From Chelonobacter sp050613185 (GTDB taxonomy: Bacteria; Pseudomonadota; Gammaproteobacteria; Enterobacterales; Pasteurellaceae), in the NCBI RefSeq assembly GCF_050613185.1, contig NZ_CP192511.1:1116001-1180000 (forward strand): a stretch of 64,000 bases of DNA, written 5' to 3'. This document shows positions 34,935 through 44,004 of this stretch, piece by piece. Positions within the stretch are counted from its first letter, which is position 1. Each line of letters begins with the position of its first letter. Position numbers and translations under genes: made by a program. Under the pieces are notes generated by a model. It saw nothing but the letters and a program-made list of their open reading frames with translations. It was not told the DNA's origin and did not search any database.

Positions 34935-36222
34935 ATTTGCGTCCCAATACCACACTCAACCCCAACGCGATTAACGCCGGTACAGCCCAGCTTAAGCCGA
35001 GGTGATAAAACGGTATGTGGTTGAGTAAGCGATCGATTTCTGCGGGCAGCCAACCGAGATTATTCAGGCTGTCGCCGAGACTGAACAGTAACACCACGGC
35101 AATCGTCGAGCGGTAACTCAAGCGGGCATTCGGCAAGTGCGGTCGTAGCAGTTGTAGCGCCACTAGCATGATCGCCATCGGATAGATCAACAGTAATGCC
35201 GGAATGGTCACCCGCAACAGGGTGGTTAAGCCGGCTTCGGCGATGACGGTGGTGGCGATACTGAATAAAATGACGAAAAATTTGTAATTTAAACGGTGGT
35301 GGAATTGGGAAAAATAGTCGGCGCAAGCGCTGGTGACGCCGACTAAGGTGGTCAAACTTGCCAATAACACGATCGCGCTCATCATTAATAAACCGCTTTT
35401 GCCGAACAGTTGGTTGACATAGGCGGAAAAAATCTGTCCGCCGTTGCTGGCGTGCTGCGCCACCGGGGCGCTGGTTGCGCCCAAATAGAACAGGCACAGA
35501 TACAGCGCCGCCAGCAGTACCACCGACACAACACCGGCACTGAGGGCGTATTTCAATACCGCACTTTTTTGCGCCACCCCTTTCACCGCCAAGGCGCGCG
35601 CCACAATACCGCCGAATGCCATCGCCGACAGCACGTCCATGGTTTGGTAGCCGCTGACCAAGCCGGTTGCCACCGCCGCATTGTCAGCATAGGCATGGCT
35701 AGGCGAAATAATATCGGATAAAGGATTGGTCATCACCGCAAAGCCGACTGCCGCCAGCAACAGCAATAATAACGGTGCCATAAATTTGCCGATACTGGAA
35801 ATCATGGTGCTGCGCCCGAGCATAAAAAACAGCGCAATCAGATTAAAAACAATCGCAAACAGAATATGCGAATAGCCGCCGTTAAACAGGTTGAGCGGTT
35901 GCCACGCCATTTCATAGGCGACATTGGTAATCCGCGGCATGGCGAAAGTCGAGCCGATCACCAGATATAAAATCGACCAAAACGCCACTTCCAGCCATTG
36001 CGGCAGATCGCGCGACAACTCTTCACCGCGTCCTTTCACCGACACCACTAGCAGCGTAATAAACGGCATGATCACGCCGGTAAGGATAAAACCGAGTGCC
36101 GCCCATAGCCAGTACGTGCCGGCTTGATAGCCTTCCATCGGCGGAAAAATAATATTGCCGGCGCCTAAAAACAGCGAAAAAATCATCATGCCCAAAACGG
36201 CAATATCTTTACGAGATAACAT
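34933..36222 (-). CDS. brnQ: Branched-chain amino acid Na+ symporter
   Basis: 429 residues, LIVCS family, 12 predicted membrane segments. The N-terminus DIAVLGMMIFSLFLGAGNII, then PPMEGYQAG, is the family hallmark. Further conserved parts are YLVIGSTFAMPRITNVAYEM and YQTMDVLSAMAFGGIVARAL. It imports leucine, isoleucine and valine. It is convergent with ilvC and shares its terminator, so uptake and synthesis genes for branched-chain amino acids are side by side. Confidence 0.95.
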   Translation of the reverse strand: MLSRKDIAVLGMMIFSLFLGAGNIIFPPMEGYQAGTYWLWAALGFILTGVIMPFITLLVVSVKGRGEELSRDLPQWLEVAFWSILYLVIGSTFAMPRITNVAYEMAWQPLNLFNGGYSHILFAIVFNLIALFFMLGRSTMISSIGKFMAPLLLLLLAAVGFAVMTNPLSDIISPSHAYADNAAVATGLVSGYQTMDVLSAMAFGGIVARALAVKGVAQKSAVLKYALSAGVVSVVLLAALYLCLFYLGATSAPVAQHASNGGQIFSAYVNQLFGKSGLLMMSAIVLLASLTTLVGVTSACADYFSQFHHRLNYKFFVILFSIATTVIAEAGLTTLLRVTIPALLLIYPMAIMLVALQLLRPHLPNARLSYRSTIAVVLLFSLGDSLNNLGWLPAEIDRLLNHIPFYHLGLSWAVPALIALGLSVVLGRK

Positions 36223-36498
36223 ATCGTTCAGCCTTAAATTTAAAAATAGGCGAATTATAGGCTATTTTCTTATTTTCAGAAATAAAATTCAGTTGTGATT
36301 GTATTGTCTGGTATTTTATATGGAATCTTCTTACTTTGTCAGGATAAAATGTTAATTATTCGCTTTGGACGGCGGTCGGCGACAAAATCGGTTAGAAAAA
36401 GCCGGTTCGTCTTGCTATACTGGCTGCGCCTGCTAATGTGTCACTTTTAACCGCACTTGTATACTGCCTTGTCCGTTAAGGCGTCGGAGGATTGAAAA

Positions 36499-37545
36499 TT
36501 GAAAAGATTATTTGCCAGCCGTATGCTGAAACCGTTGCTGCTTGGCGCACTGACGTTTTTCAGTGCGTCGGCTTTCGCACAGAAACTGTATGTTTACAAC
36601 TGGACCGAATATATTCCGTCAAAATTATTGGCGGATTTCACCAAAGAAACCGGGATCGAAGTGATTTATTCGACCTTTGAAAGCAACGAGGAAATGTATT
36701 CCAAAATGAAGCTGACCAAAGACAGCGGCTACGATTTGGTGTTTCCGTCCAGTTACTACATCGGTAAAATGGCGCAAGAAGGTATGTTGCAGCCGTTGGA
36801 TAAAAGTAAAATCAACAACTTAACTAACATCAGCGCAGAGTTGTTGGATAAACCGTTTGACCCGAATAATGTATATTCGCTGCCGTATGTGTATGGCCTG
36901 ACCGGTATCGGCGTGAATGCCGCCGATATTGACCCAAGTGCGGTCAGCAGTTGGCAAGATTTATGGCGTCCGGAATATAAAGGCAAAGTGTTGCTGACCG
37001 CCGATTCGCGCGAAGTATTCCATTTTGCCTTGTTATTATTGGGTTATTCGCCGAACACTAGCGATGAAAACGAAATAAAACAGGCGTATGAATTGCTGAA
37101 AAGTCTAATGCCGAATGTGGTGGCGTTTAATTCCGATTCGCCGGAAGTGCCGTATTTGCAGGGCGAAGTGGATATCGGCATGATTTGGAACGGTTCCGCA
37201 TTCCGCGCCGAGCAGGAAAATCCGGATATCCGCTTTGTTTATCCAAAAGAAGGGGCAATTTTCTGGATGGACAACTATGCGATTCCGAAAGGTGCGAAAA
37301 ACAGTGATGCCGCCTATCAATTTATTGATTTTATGTTGCGTCCGGAAAGCGCCAAAGTGGTGATTGAAAGCATGGGCTTCTCAATGCCGAATAACGGTGT
37401 AAAAGCCTTATTGGACGAAGCCGATGCCAACAACCCGACCTTGTTCCCACCGAAAAGTGAAATTGCAAACGGCGTGCTGCAAGCCGATGTGGGCGACGCA
37501 ATTGATCTTTATGAGAAATATTGGAATTTGCTGAAAACCCATTAA
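36499..37545 (+). CDS. potD: Spermidine/putrescine-binding periplasmic protein
   Basis: 348 residues from a TTG start, chosen because GGAGG lies 8 bp upstream; the next in-frame ATG is at 36523, inside the signal peptide. The signal peptide ends LGALTFFSASAFA. The mature part, QKLYVYNWTEYIPSKLLADF, is typical of PotD, with YDLVFPSSYYIGKMA, WNGSAFRAEQENPDI and GAIFWMDNYAIPKG. It captures polyamines for the PotABC transporter. The potABC genes are not adjacent, so it stands alone. TATACT at 36460-36465 is a possible -10. Confidence 0.92.
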   Translation: MKRLFASRMLKPLLLGALTFFSASAFAQKLYVYNWTEYIPSKLLADFTKETGIEVIYSTFESNEEMYSKMKLTKDSGYDLVFPSSYYIGKMAQEGMLQPLDKSKINNLTNISAELLDKPFDPNNVYSLPYVYGLTGIGVNAADIDPSAVSSWQDLWRPEYKGKVLLTADSREVFHFALLLLGYSPNTSDENEIKQAYELLKSLMPNVVAFNSDSPEVPYLQGEVDIGMIWNGSAFRAEQENPDIRFVYPKEGAIFWMDNYAIPKGAKNSDAAYQFIDFMLRPESAKVVIESMGFSMPNNGVKALLDEADANNPTLFPPKSEIANGVLQADVGDAIDLYEKYWNLLKTH

Positions 37546-37555
37546 TTATTGACTC

Positions 37556-37606
37556 TTCCCTCCCTCCGCCCTTCGGACACCTCCCTCCGCGCGCGGAGGG
37601 AGGGAA
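37556..37606 (-). repeat. C/T-rich palindromic intergenic repeat, copy 6
   Basis: A reverse-orientation copy between potD and miaE. It has the hairpin CCTCCGCGCGCGGAGG and the CTTCGGACACC element, and ends 28 bp before the miaE start. Confidence 0.8.
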
Positions 37607-37634
37607 GTTTTAGATTTATAAGGCAAAATGTACC

Positions 37635-38393
37635 ATGTACCGACAACTGCTAGCCCCGATTCACCAATTTCTTCAATGCGAAACCCCTGACGCATGGATC
37701 AACGAAGCCAAAAAGCCGCAAAATCTCAGTGTAATCCTGCAAGATCATATGATGTGCGAGCTGAAAGCGGCACAATCGGCGATGTTTCTGTTGCGTAAAT
37801 ACGCCGCCGACAGCGAAAGCAATCAAAACCTGTTGCAATGGATGAAGCCTTACGAAGATTTCGCTTACCGCAAAATCGGTGATCTCAACAGCTTGAAAGG
37901 CAAAAGCCAAATCAGCAAAAAAATCGAACCGCGCAGCGAGCAACCGTATGCAGCGGAGATTATCGACAAAATGGTGTTGCTGATTAAAGAGGAACTGCAC
38001 CATTTTTATCAAGTGCTGGAAATTATCGAACAACGCGGGATTGAGCTGACAAACATCAGCGCCGGACGTTATGCCAAAGGCTTAATGCGCGAGGTGATAA
38101 ATCATGAACCGCATACGTTGGTGGATAAACTGATTATCGGTGCATTTATCGAAGCCCGTTCTTGCGAGCGTTTCGCCAAACTTGCGCCCTATTTGGATGA
38201 AAAATTAGAGAAATTTTATATTTCGCTGCTGCGTTCGGAAGCGCGCCATTACCAAGACTACCTGACATTAGCCGAACAGATCGCCGGGCAAGACATCAGC
38301 GCACGGGTGGCGCATTTCGCACAAGTGGAAGCGGAATTAATCCGTTCGCCGGACGACGAATTTAAGTTCCATTCCGGTGTGCCGACAGTGTAA
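37635..38393 (+). CDS. miaE: tRNA-(ms2io6A37) hydroxylase
   Basis: 252 residues, ferritin-like diiron enzyme. Metal-ligand motifs are visible: DHMMCELKAAQSAM (first Glu), IKEELHHFYQVLEI (Glu and ExxH), FIEARSCERF (Glu) and LLRSEARHYQDYLTL (ExxH). It hydroxylates 2-methylthio-isopentenyl-adenosine at position 37 of tRNAs, using O2. Monocistronic, preceded by a repeat and followed by a palindromic pair of uptake sequences. Confidence 0.92.
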   Translation: MYRQLLAPIHQFLQCETPDAWINEAKKPQNLSVILQDHMMCELKAAQSAMFLLRKYAADSESNQNLLQWMKPYEDFAYRKIGDLNSLKGKSQISKKIEPRSEQPYAAEIIDKMVLLIKEELHHFYQVLEIIEQRGIELTNISAGRYAKGLMREVINHEPHTLVDKLIIGAFIEARSCERFAKLAPYLDEKLEKFYISLLRSEARHYQDYLTLAEQIAGQDISARVAHFAQVEAELIRSPDDEFKFHSGVPTV

Positions 38394-38399
38394 GTATCA

Positions 38400-38420
38400 A
38401 AGTGCGGTTTAACCGCACTT
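38400..38420. terminator. Inverted uptake-sequence pair, possible bidirectional terminator
   Basis: AAGTGCGGTT and AACCGCACTT face each other with one base between them, separating convergent miaE and rmuC. The loop is too tight for a normal hairpin and there is no T-run, so terminator function is uncertain. As a DNA uptake site it is perfect. Confidence 0.5.
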
Positions 38421-38421
38421 G

Positions 38422-40026
38422 CTACTCTCGCTCCTCAACCAACACCACCAACCGATCCGTTTCAATATTGGTTTGTAATACTTCCACTTCCGGCAAGGTT
38501 TTGGTCACTTTTGCCGACAGGGTTTTGAAACGCTCCACTTTGCCGTATAAACCTTGATTGCCGACCAGTGCGGTGACGGTGTTGTTGTAGTGGTTATTGG
38601 CGGCGGTGAGCGAGCCGCCCAGTTTTTGCAGGCGCTCGGCGAGCAGGCTGACTTGATTATACAGTTCGCCGGCGCGTTCGCTGATTTCGCGCGCTTCGCT
38701 GTTGCCGCGTTCAAGCCGCCACAAATTCGACACGGTGCGCAAAATCGGCATTAAGGTGGTGTGCGACACCAAAATCACATTTTTATTATAGGCATCGTTA
38801 AACAAGGTGCGGTCGCGTTTCATCGCTTCGATATACGCCGGTTCAATCGGGATAAACATCAGCACGAAATTCGGGCTGCGCATGCCGATTAGGTTGCTGT
38901 AATCTTTATTGGATAACTCATTGATATGGTTGCGAATCGCCTTGACGTGTTCGCTTAAATGGTGCTGTTGCTGCGCTTCATCTTCGGCGCTGACCGCACT
39001 TTCATAATCGAGCAACGAGACTTTACTGTCGATAATCAAATGTTTATCGTCCGGCAACTTGACGATGAAATCCGGCTGGCGGCGTTTGCCGTCGCTGTCT
39101 TGAAATGATTCTTGCGCACTGTAATGGTCGCCGGAGATTAATCCGGCAAGTTGCAAACTACGCTCCAGTTGCATTTCGCCCCAGTTGCCGGCGGTTTTTT
39201 TGCTGCCTTTCAGCGCGGAAGTCAGGTTGTTCGCTTCCTGCGACATTGATAAGCCGATTTCCAGCACTTTTTTGATTTCGCTTTCCAAGGCGGTGTTGCC
39301 TTTAATCGCTTCGGAATGCACCTCATTGATCCGCTTTTGGAAACCCTCGATCTGCTCGCGGAACGGCTTCAGCAGGCTGTCGAGAGACAGTTGGTTGCTT
39401 TGGCGGAAAGCCTGGCTTTTCTCTTCCAAAATGCGGTTGGCAAGGTTTTGAAATTCGCTGCTGAGTTGTTGTTTGGTTTGGGCAAAATTCTGTTGCTGCT
39501 CGGCAAAATTTTTCTCTTTTTCCGATAACGAGGTTTTTAGCTCGGTTAATTCTTGGATTAACCCGGTCAGTTGCGCGCGGTTTTGTTGCAACTGTTGTTC
39601 GCGTTGCTCCACCGCACTTTGACTGTGTTGCAGCTGCTGTTGCAGGCTGTTGGCTTGCGCCGACGCGCTGCCGAACCGCTCTTTCAGTTCGGTGATATGG
39701 CAATTCACCGTCTCGTTGCGCTGCTGTTCTTCGTCCAGCGCTTTTTGCAGATAAACCAGTTTTTCATCACGTTCCACCAACCGATCTTGTAAGCCCTCGG
39801 CGCGGGTTTGCGCCTGAACCGCCTGTTGTTGCAGGGCTTCGCGTTGTTGTTGTACGTTTTCGTACTTTTCTAATAACTGATTGAAATCGGCAATGTTTTT
39901 ATTTAAATCCTGTTGCAATTCTTGGCTGTCGCGCTTGCGCCGTGCGCCGATAAAAAACAGAATCAGGCAAAGTGCGGTCAGCAGCGCGCAAAGTAACAAC
40001 CATTGGTTTTGAGTGAGTTCGATCAT
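38422..40026 (-). CDS. rmuC: DNA recombination protein RmuC
   Basis: 534 residues from the ATG at 40026, where the protein begins MIELTQNQWLLLCALLTAL; the upstream extension to 40101 is not family-like. An N-terminal membrane segment (about 8-26) is followed by a long Gln/Glu-rich coiled coil (about 35-220). The RmuC nuclease-like domain (about 230-500) contains GNWGEMQLERSLQLAGL, RRQPDFIVKLPD, LIIDSKVSLLDYE and LMFIPIEPAYIEAM, which fit a PD-(D/E)XK fold. It limits recombination at inverted repeats. Confidence 0.93.
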   Translation of the reverse strand: MIELTQNQWLLLCALLTALCLILFFIGARRKRDSQELQQDLNKNIADFNQLLEKYENVQQQREALQQQAVQAQTRAEGLQDRLVERDEKLVYLQKALDEEQQRNETVNCHITELKERFGSASAQANSLQQQLQHSQSAVEQREQQLQQNRAQLTGLIQELTELKTSLSEKEKNFAEQQQNFAQTKQQLSSEFQNLANRILEEKSQAFRQSNQLSLDSLLKPFREQIEGFQKRINEVHSEAIKGNTALESEIKKVLEIGLSMSQEANNLTSALKGSKKTAGNWGEMQLERSLQLAGLISGDHYSAQESFQDSDGKRRQPDFIVKLPDDKHLIIDSKVSLLDYESAVSAEDEAQQQHHLSEHVKAIRNHINELSNKDYSNLIGMRSPNFVLMFIPIEPAYIEAMKRDRTLFNDAYNKNVILVSHTTLMPILRTVSNLWRLERGNSEAREISERAGELYNQVSLLAERLQKLGGSLTAANNHYNNTVTALVGNQGLYGKVERFKTLSAKVTKTLPEVEVLQTNIETDRLVVLVEERE

Positions 40027-40136
40027 ATTTAACGCTTCTTTAAATAGGCTTTTTAGGGTCTGTTGATATTTGTGCTTTTCAGTCTGGAAATTATAAAGCA
40101 AAATAAGGTACTTTTCGTTTTCTGAGTGTGAAAATA

Positions 40137-40745
40137 ATGCAGAACAGCCTCTATTTAGCCTCCGGCAGCCCGCGCCGTTGGCAGTTGTTGCAAGAGTTGG
40201 GTTTAAATTTAATCAAAGTCGAGGCGGAAATCGACGAAACGCCACTGCCGGGCGAGCGTGCGCAGGAGTATGCGTTGCGCATGGCGGAGCAGAAAAATCA
40301 ACGCGCGCGCCAAGTGTTGGCGCGTGAGCCGGAATTTCCGTTGTTGACCGCCGACACCACTGTCGCCTTTGAACAGCATATTTTAGGCAAACCGGAATCC
40401 GCCGCCCACGCCGCCGAGATTTTACGTTTGCTGTCCGGCACCACCCATCAAGTGCTGACCGCCGTGTGTGTTTACTTTCAAGGCGAAAGCCACAGCGTGC
40501 TGCAAACCAATGACGTGACTTTTGCCGAACTGAGCGAGCAGGAAATCCAAGCCTATATCGCCAGCGGCGAACCGATGGACAAAGCCGGGGCGTTTGCGAT
40601 TCAAGGTTTCGGCAGCCTGTTTATCCGCCATATCAGCGGCAGTTTCAGCGGCATTATGGGCTTGCCGATTTATGAAACCGCACAGCTGTTGTTAAAGTGC
40701 GGTCTGCCGCACTTGCTGTTGACGCCAATAGGAAAATCCGCGTGA
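40137..40745 (+). CDS. yhdE: Maf/YhdE-type nucleoside triphosphate pyrophosphatase
   Basis: 202 residues from the ATG at 40137; a GTG at 40128 is also in frame. Maf motifs: LYLASGSPRRWQLLQELGL, the RMAEQKNQRA helix, LLTADTTVAFEQHILGKP with the catalytic Asp, and GEPMDKAGAFAIQGFG. It hydrolyses dTTP/UTP or modified nucleotides to monophosphates as house-cleaning and is linked to septum control. The stop overlaps the GTG of pabB by 4 bp, so the three genes here form an operon. Confidence 0.9.
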   Translation: MQNSLYLASGSPRRWQLLQELGLNLIKVEAEIDETPLPGERAQEYALRMAEQKNQRARQVLAREPEFPLLTADTTVAFEQHILGKPESAAHAAEILRLLSGTTHQVLTAVCVYFQGESHSVLQTNDVTFAELSEQEIQAYIASGEPMDKAGAFAIQGFGSLFIRHISGSFSGIMGLPIYETAQLLLKCGLPHLLLTPIGKSA

Positions 40746-41725
40746 AACATTGGATTGAACAAGCCAACGCCTTCGGCAAACAGCGTGAACCTTTTCTGTT
40801 TCTGATTGATTTTGAACAGCAAAAACCGCTGATCGTGCCGCTAGCCGAAGCCAAACGGCACGGTCTCTATTTTGAGATTGAGGGGCAGAGCAACCGTGAT
40901 TGGCAGCTGCCAGCGCCACAACAGCCGCTGCAGATTCAGACGACCCCGATCGCTATCGCGCGTTATCGACAAGGGTTTGATTTGGTTCGGCAGCAGCTAC
41001 AGGCGGGCAACACTTATTTGCTGAATTTAACCTATCCGACCGCGCTGGAATGCAATTACAACCTGCGCCAAATTTTCCAATTCAGTCGTGCACGCTTTAA
41101 ATTGCTGTTTGAACCGCACTTTGTCTGTTTTTCGCCGGAGTCCTTTGTCAGCACCCACGCCGATAAAATCTATTCTTACCCGATGAAAGGCACGATTGAC
41201 GCCGCCTTGCCCGAGGCCGAACGGCAGTTGCTCAATTCCGAAAAAGAGCTGGCGGAGCATAATACGATTGTCGATTTAATCCGTAATGATTTGGCATTGG
41301 TGGCGCAGCGGATTGAAGTCAGCCGTTTTCGTTATGTAGAAAAACTGCATACTGAGCGAGGCACGATTTTGCAAACAAGCTCGGAAATTTGCGGCAATTT
41401 GCGCCACAACTGGCAAGACGAGATTGGCACAATCGTGGCAAAACTGCTGCCCGCCGGTTCGATCAGCGGCGCGCCGAAAGAGAAAACGATTGATATTATC
41501 CGCCAAGCCGAATTAGGTGAACGGGGTTATTACAGCGGTATTTTCGGCGTGTTTGACGGGGAAAATCTGCAAAGTGCGGTTTTGATCCGCTACCTTGAAC
41601 AGACGGAAAACGGCTTGCTGTTCCGCAGTGGCGGCGGCATTACCACCCAAAGCCGGTTGGAAGAGGAGTATCAGGAGTTGTTGCAAAAAGTGTATATCCC
41701 GATTACGAAACATAAGGTTGCCTAA
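40742..41725 (+). CDS. pabB: Aminodeoxychorismate synthase component I, short form
   Basis: 327 residues from a GTG at 40742 overlapping the maf stop; this fits family N-termini better than the ATG at 40697 inside maf. It consists mainly of the chorismate-binding domain: FDLVRQQLQAGNTYLLNLTY, FVSTHADKIYSYPMKGTIDA, ELAEHNTIVDLIRNDLALVA, LLPAGSISGAPKEKTIDIIR and RGYYSGIFGVFDG. It makes 4-amino-4-deoxychorismate for folate with a PabA amidotransferase that is not in the window. Shorter than Escherichia coli PabB (453), as in other Pasteurellaceae. Confidence 0.9.
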   Translation: MKHWIEQANAFGKQREPFLFLIDFEQQKPLIVPLAEAKRHGLYFEIEGQSNRDWQLPAPQQPLQIQTTPIAIARYRQGFDLVRQQLQAGNTYLLNLTYPTALECNYNLRQIFQFSRARFKLLFEPHFVCFSPESFVSTHADKIYSYPMKGTIDAALPEAERQLLNSEKELAEHNTIVDLIRNDLALVAQRIEVSRFRYVEKLHTERGTILQTSSEICGNLRHNWQDEIGTIVAKLLPAGSISGAPKEKTIDIIRQAELGERGYYSGIFGVFDGENLQSAVLIRYLEQTENGLLFRSGGGITTQSRLEEEYQELLQKVYIPITKHKVA

Positions 41726-42291
41726 TGTTGCCGCTCATTGAAACCATCGCGGTGCAAGACGGCGAACTGCAAAATTTGGCGTATCATCAACGGCGTTATC
41801 AACAGGCGTTAGCGACATATTATCGGCAACAGACCACGCAAATGTTGGATTTAGCCGCCATTCAAGTCCCACGTGAATTTCAGCACGGTTTAGTCCGTTG
41901 CCGTATCGATTACAACGCGACTGAACAGCAAGTGCGGTTTTTTGCCTATCAGCGGCGTGAATTCCGCACCTTTCAGCCGGTGATGTGCGATCACATTGAC
42001 TATGAATTCAAATTTAGTGACCGCACTTTGCTGGATCAGCTGTATGCACAACGGGGCGAGTGCGACGAAATCATGATTATTAAGCACGGCTTGATAACCG
42101 ACTGTTCCATCGGCAATTTAGTGTTGTTGCAAAACGGTATGTGGTATACCCCCGCGCAACCGTTGCTGCACGGCACGCAACGGGCGAAACTCTTGGCAGA
42201 AGGCAAAATTCAGACACGGGATATCCGCTTAGCGGACTTAGCCGATTACAGCCGGATTCGGCTGATTAATGCGTTGAATCCGCTGAGATGA
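41725..42291 (+). CDS. Aminotransferase class IV protein, PabC-like short form
   Basis: 188 residues, starting on the last base of the pabB stop (TAATG). It contains YHQRRYQQALATYY, CDEIMIIKHGLITDCSIGN and GTQRAKLLAEGKIQTRDI, matching class IV PLP enzymes with the N-terminal part shortened. Position after pabB suggests the 4-amino-4-deoxychorismate lyase step giving p-aminobenzoate. Full-length PabC is about 270 residues and the usual PLP lysine position is not obvious here, so activity is inferred from context. Confidence 0.75.
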   Translation: MLPLIETIAVQDGELQNLAYHQRRYQQALATYYRQQTTQMLDLAAIQVPREFQHGLVRCRIDYNATEQQVRFFAYQRREFRTFQPVMCDHIDYEFKFSDRTLLDQLYAQRGECDEIMIIKHGLITDCSIGNLVLLQNGMWYTPAQPLLHGTQRAKLLAEGKIQTRDIRLADLADYSRIRLINALNPLR

Positions 42292-42304
42292 CAATCGAGC
42301 TAGA

Positions 42305-42337
42305 TAAAAAAATACCGGCCACTGCCGGTATTTTTTA
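42305..42337. terminator. Bidirectional terminator
   Basis: AAAAAATACCGGC pairs with GCCGGTATTTTTT around a 4-base loop. It serves the pabB operon (+) and the DASS transporter gene (-). Confidence 0.9.
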
Positions 42338-42361
42338 TCAGTTCAACCAATTATTCAAGGT

Positions 42362-43783
42362 TTAGTGAAACCAGAACAGGTAAGCTATTGTGCCAATTAT
42401 GAATACCGAGACGATATTCAACCGGACACCGGCGCGTATCATTTCGCTTTGTTTGATTTGCCCGGTACCGAACACAATTGCATTCGGCGGGGTGGCGACC
42501 GGCAACATAAAGGCGCAAGAGGCACCCAAACCGATAATCAGTGATAAGCCTAGCGGCGGCATACCCAAGGTTTCGGCAATCCTGATGAAGATCGGCACTA
42601 ACAATGCCGCACTGGCAGTGTTGGAGGTGAACTCGGTCAGGAAAATAATAAAGGCGGCAACCACCAGACCGATAATATAGAAGTGTCCTCCCTCAATCGC
42701 GGCAACCACCATATCCGCCAAGATTTTACTGGCGCCGGAATCACGCAGTACCGCACTTAGGGTCAAACCGCCGCCGAATAACATCAACACGCCCCAGTCG
42801 GTATTTTTCTGGATATCTTCCCAAGCGGCGACTCGGCTGATACAGATAGCAACGGCTGCAATCAGGGCAATAATGCTGTCGAAGCTAGCCATATTCTTTT
42901 CCAAGCCGAATAATGAGGAGAGTAACGGATTGATTTGTCCGCTAAATACCCAGCATAAGGCAATCACCACAAAGATTGCCAATGCGACATACTGTTTGCG
43001 GTGCAGGCTTTGTTCTTCGAAGGTTTTTTCAAAGGTGGCGGTCAATTTTGGTTTGAAGGTGAGATACAATGCACCGATCATTAACGGCATCATTAAAATC
43101 ATCACCGGCAGCCCGTATGACATCCATTGGGCAAAACTGATGTTAAGTTGTGAGGCAACAATCGCATTCGGCGGGCTGCCGACCACCGTGCCCATCCCGC
43201 CGATACTGGCGCTGTAGGCAATCCCGAGTAATACGAACACATAGGTGTTGTGATCGGAATTTTTATCCATCTTGCTCAGAATTCCCATCGCCAACGGCAA
43301 CATCATCGCTGCGGTGGCGGTGTTACTCATCCACATCGAGAGGAATGCGGTGGTCGTGAACAGGTAAATCACCGCAAGGAACAGTTTTCCTCTGGCTAAA
43401 TTCATGATTTTATTGGCGATGATTTTATCCAAGCCCTGAATGTGCAGTGCGGTCGCCAGGGCGAAACCGCCGAAGAACAAGAAAATCGTCGGGTTGGCAA
43501 ACGTTGCCAAAGCAGTGCTGGTGGTGACCAAACCAAGCGCAATTGCCATAATCGGTACCAAAAGTGCGGTCACGGTCACATGAACGGCTTCAGTCAACCA
43601 AAGAATACCGATAAACACCAGTAATGCCAGCCCCTTATTTTCATTCATATTGAACGGCAGAAAATTGAGCAGCAGGAAAAAGAGGATAATATTGGCTAGA
43701 AAAATGATACCGCCGCGTCTTAATTCGCGATCTTCAATGCCACTTTGTAGCGGCTCCGGTTTGTTTATTTTTTTATCGATCAT
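42362..43783 (-). CDS. DASS-family (SLC13) Na+/dicarboxylate symporter
   Basis: 473 residues from the ATG at 43783, with AAGGAAA upstream; an earlier ATG at 43825 has no ribosome binding site. About 11 membrane segments. The two Ser-Asn-Thr motifs that bind substrate carboxylate and Na+ are present: MWMSNTATAAMMLPLAMGIL and FTSNTASAALLVP, each followed by a helix with GSPPNAIVAS or ATPPNAIVFG. It resembles the VcINDY/SdcS group that imports succinate, fumarate, malate or related anions. The exact substrate is not decidable here. Monocistronic. Confidence 0.9.
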   Translation of the reverse strand: MIDKKINKPEPLQSGIEDRELRRGGIIFLANIILFFLLLNFLPFNMNENKGLALLVFIGILWLTEAVHVTVTALLVPIMAIALGLVTTSTALATFANPTIFLFFGGFALATALHIQGLDKIIANKIMNLARGKLFLAVIYLFTTTAFLSMWMSNTATAAMMLPLAMGILSKMDKNSDHNTYVFVLLGIAYSASIGGMGTVVGSPPNAIVASQLNISFAQWMSYGLPVMILMMPLMIGALYLTFKPKLTATFEKTFEEQSLHRKQYVALAIFVVIALCWVFSGQINPLLSSLFGLEKNMASFDSIIALIAAVAICISRVAAWEDIQKNTDWGVLMLFGGGLTLSAVLRDSGASKILADMVVAAIEGGHFYIIGLVVAAFIIFLTEFTSNTASAALLVPIFIRIAETLGMPPLGLSLIIGLGASCAFMLPVATPPNAIVFGTGQIKQSEMIRAGVRLNIVSVFIIGTIAYLFWFH

Positions 43784-43945
43784 CGTGGTTTCCTTAATTT
43801 TAATACAACCAGAAGGAGAATACACTTATTTAGTGTAATGTTATCAATATAACAGGCTGTTACGATTTTATTAACTAAATGAAATAAATAATTGTCAAAA
43901 ATGTGACCTCAAACAGAAAATAATCACGGAACACCCTATCGGGCA

Positions 43946-43980
43946 ATAAAAAGCCCGGGCTGATTTGATTAGCTCGGGCT
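43946..43980 (-). terminator. Rho-independent terminator after rraA
   Basis: On the - strand AGCCCGAGCT pairs with AGCCCGGGCT (one G-T pair) and is followed by TTTTTATT. It lies 24 bp past the rraA stop. Confidence 0.8.
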
Positions 43981-44004
43981 GATAGTCACAGAGGGAACAA
44001 GCGG

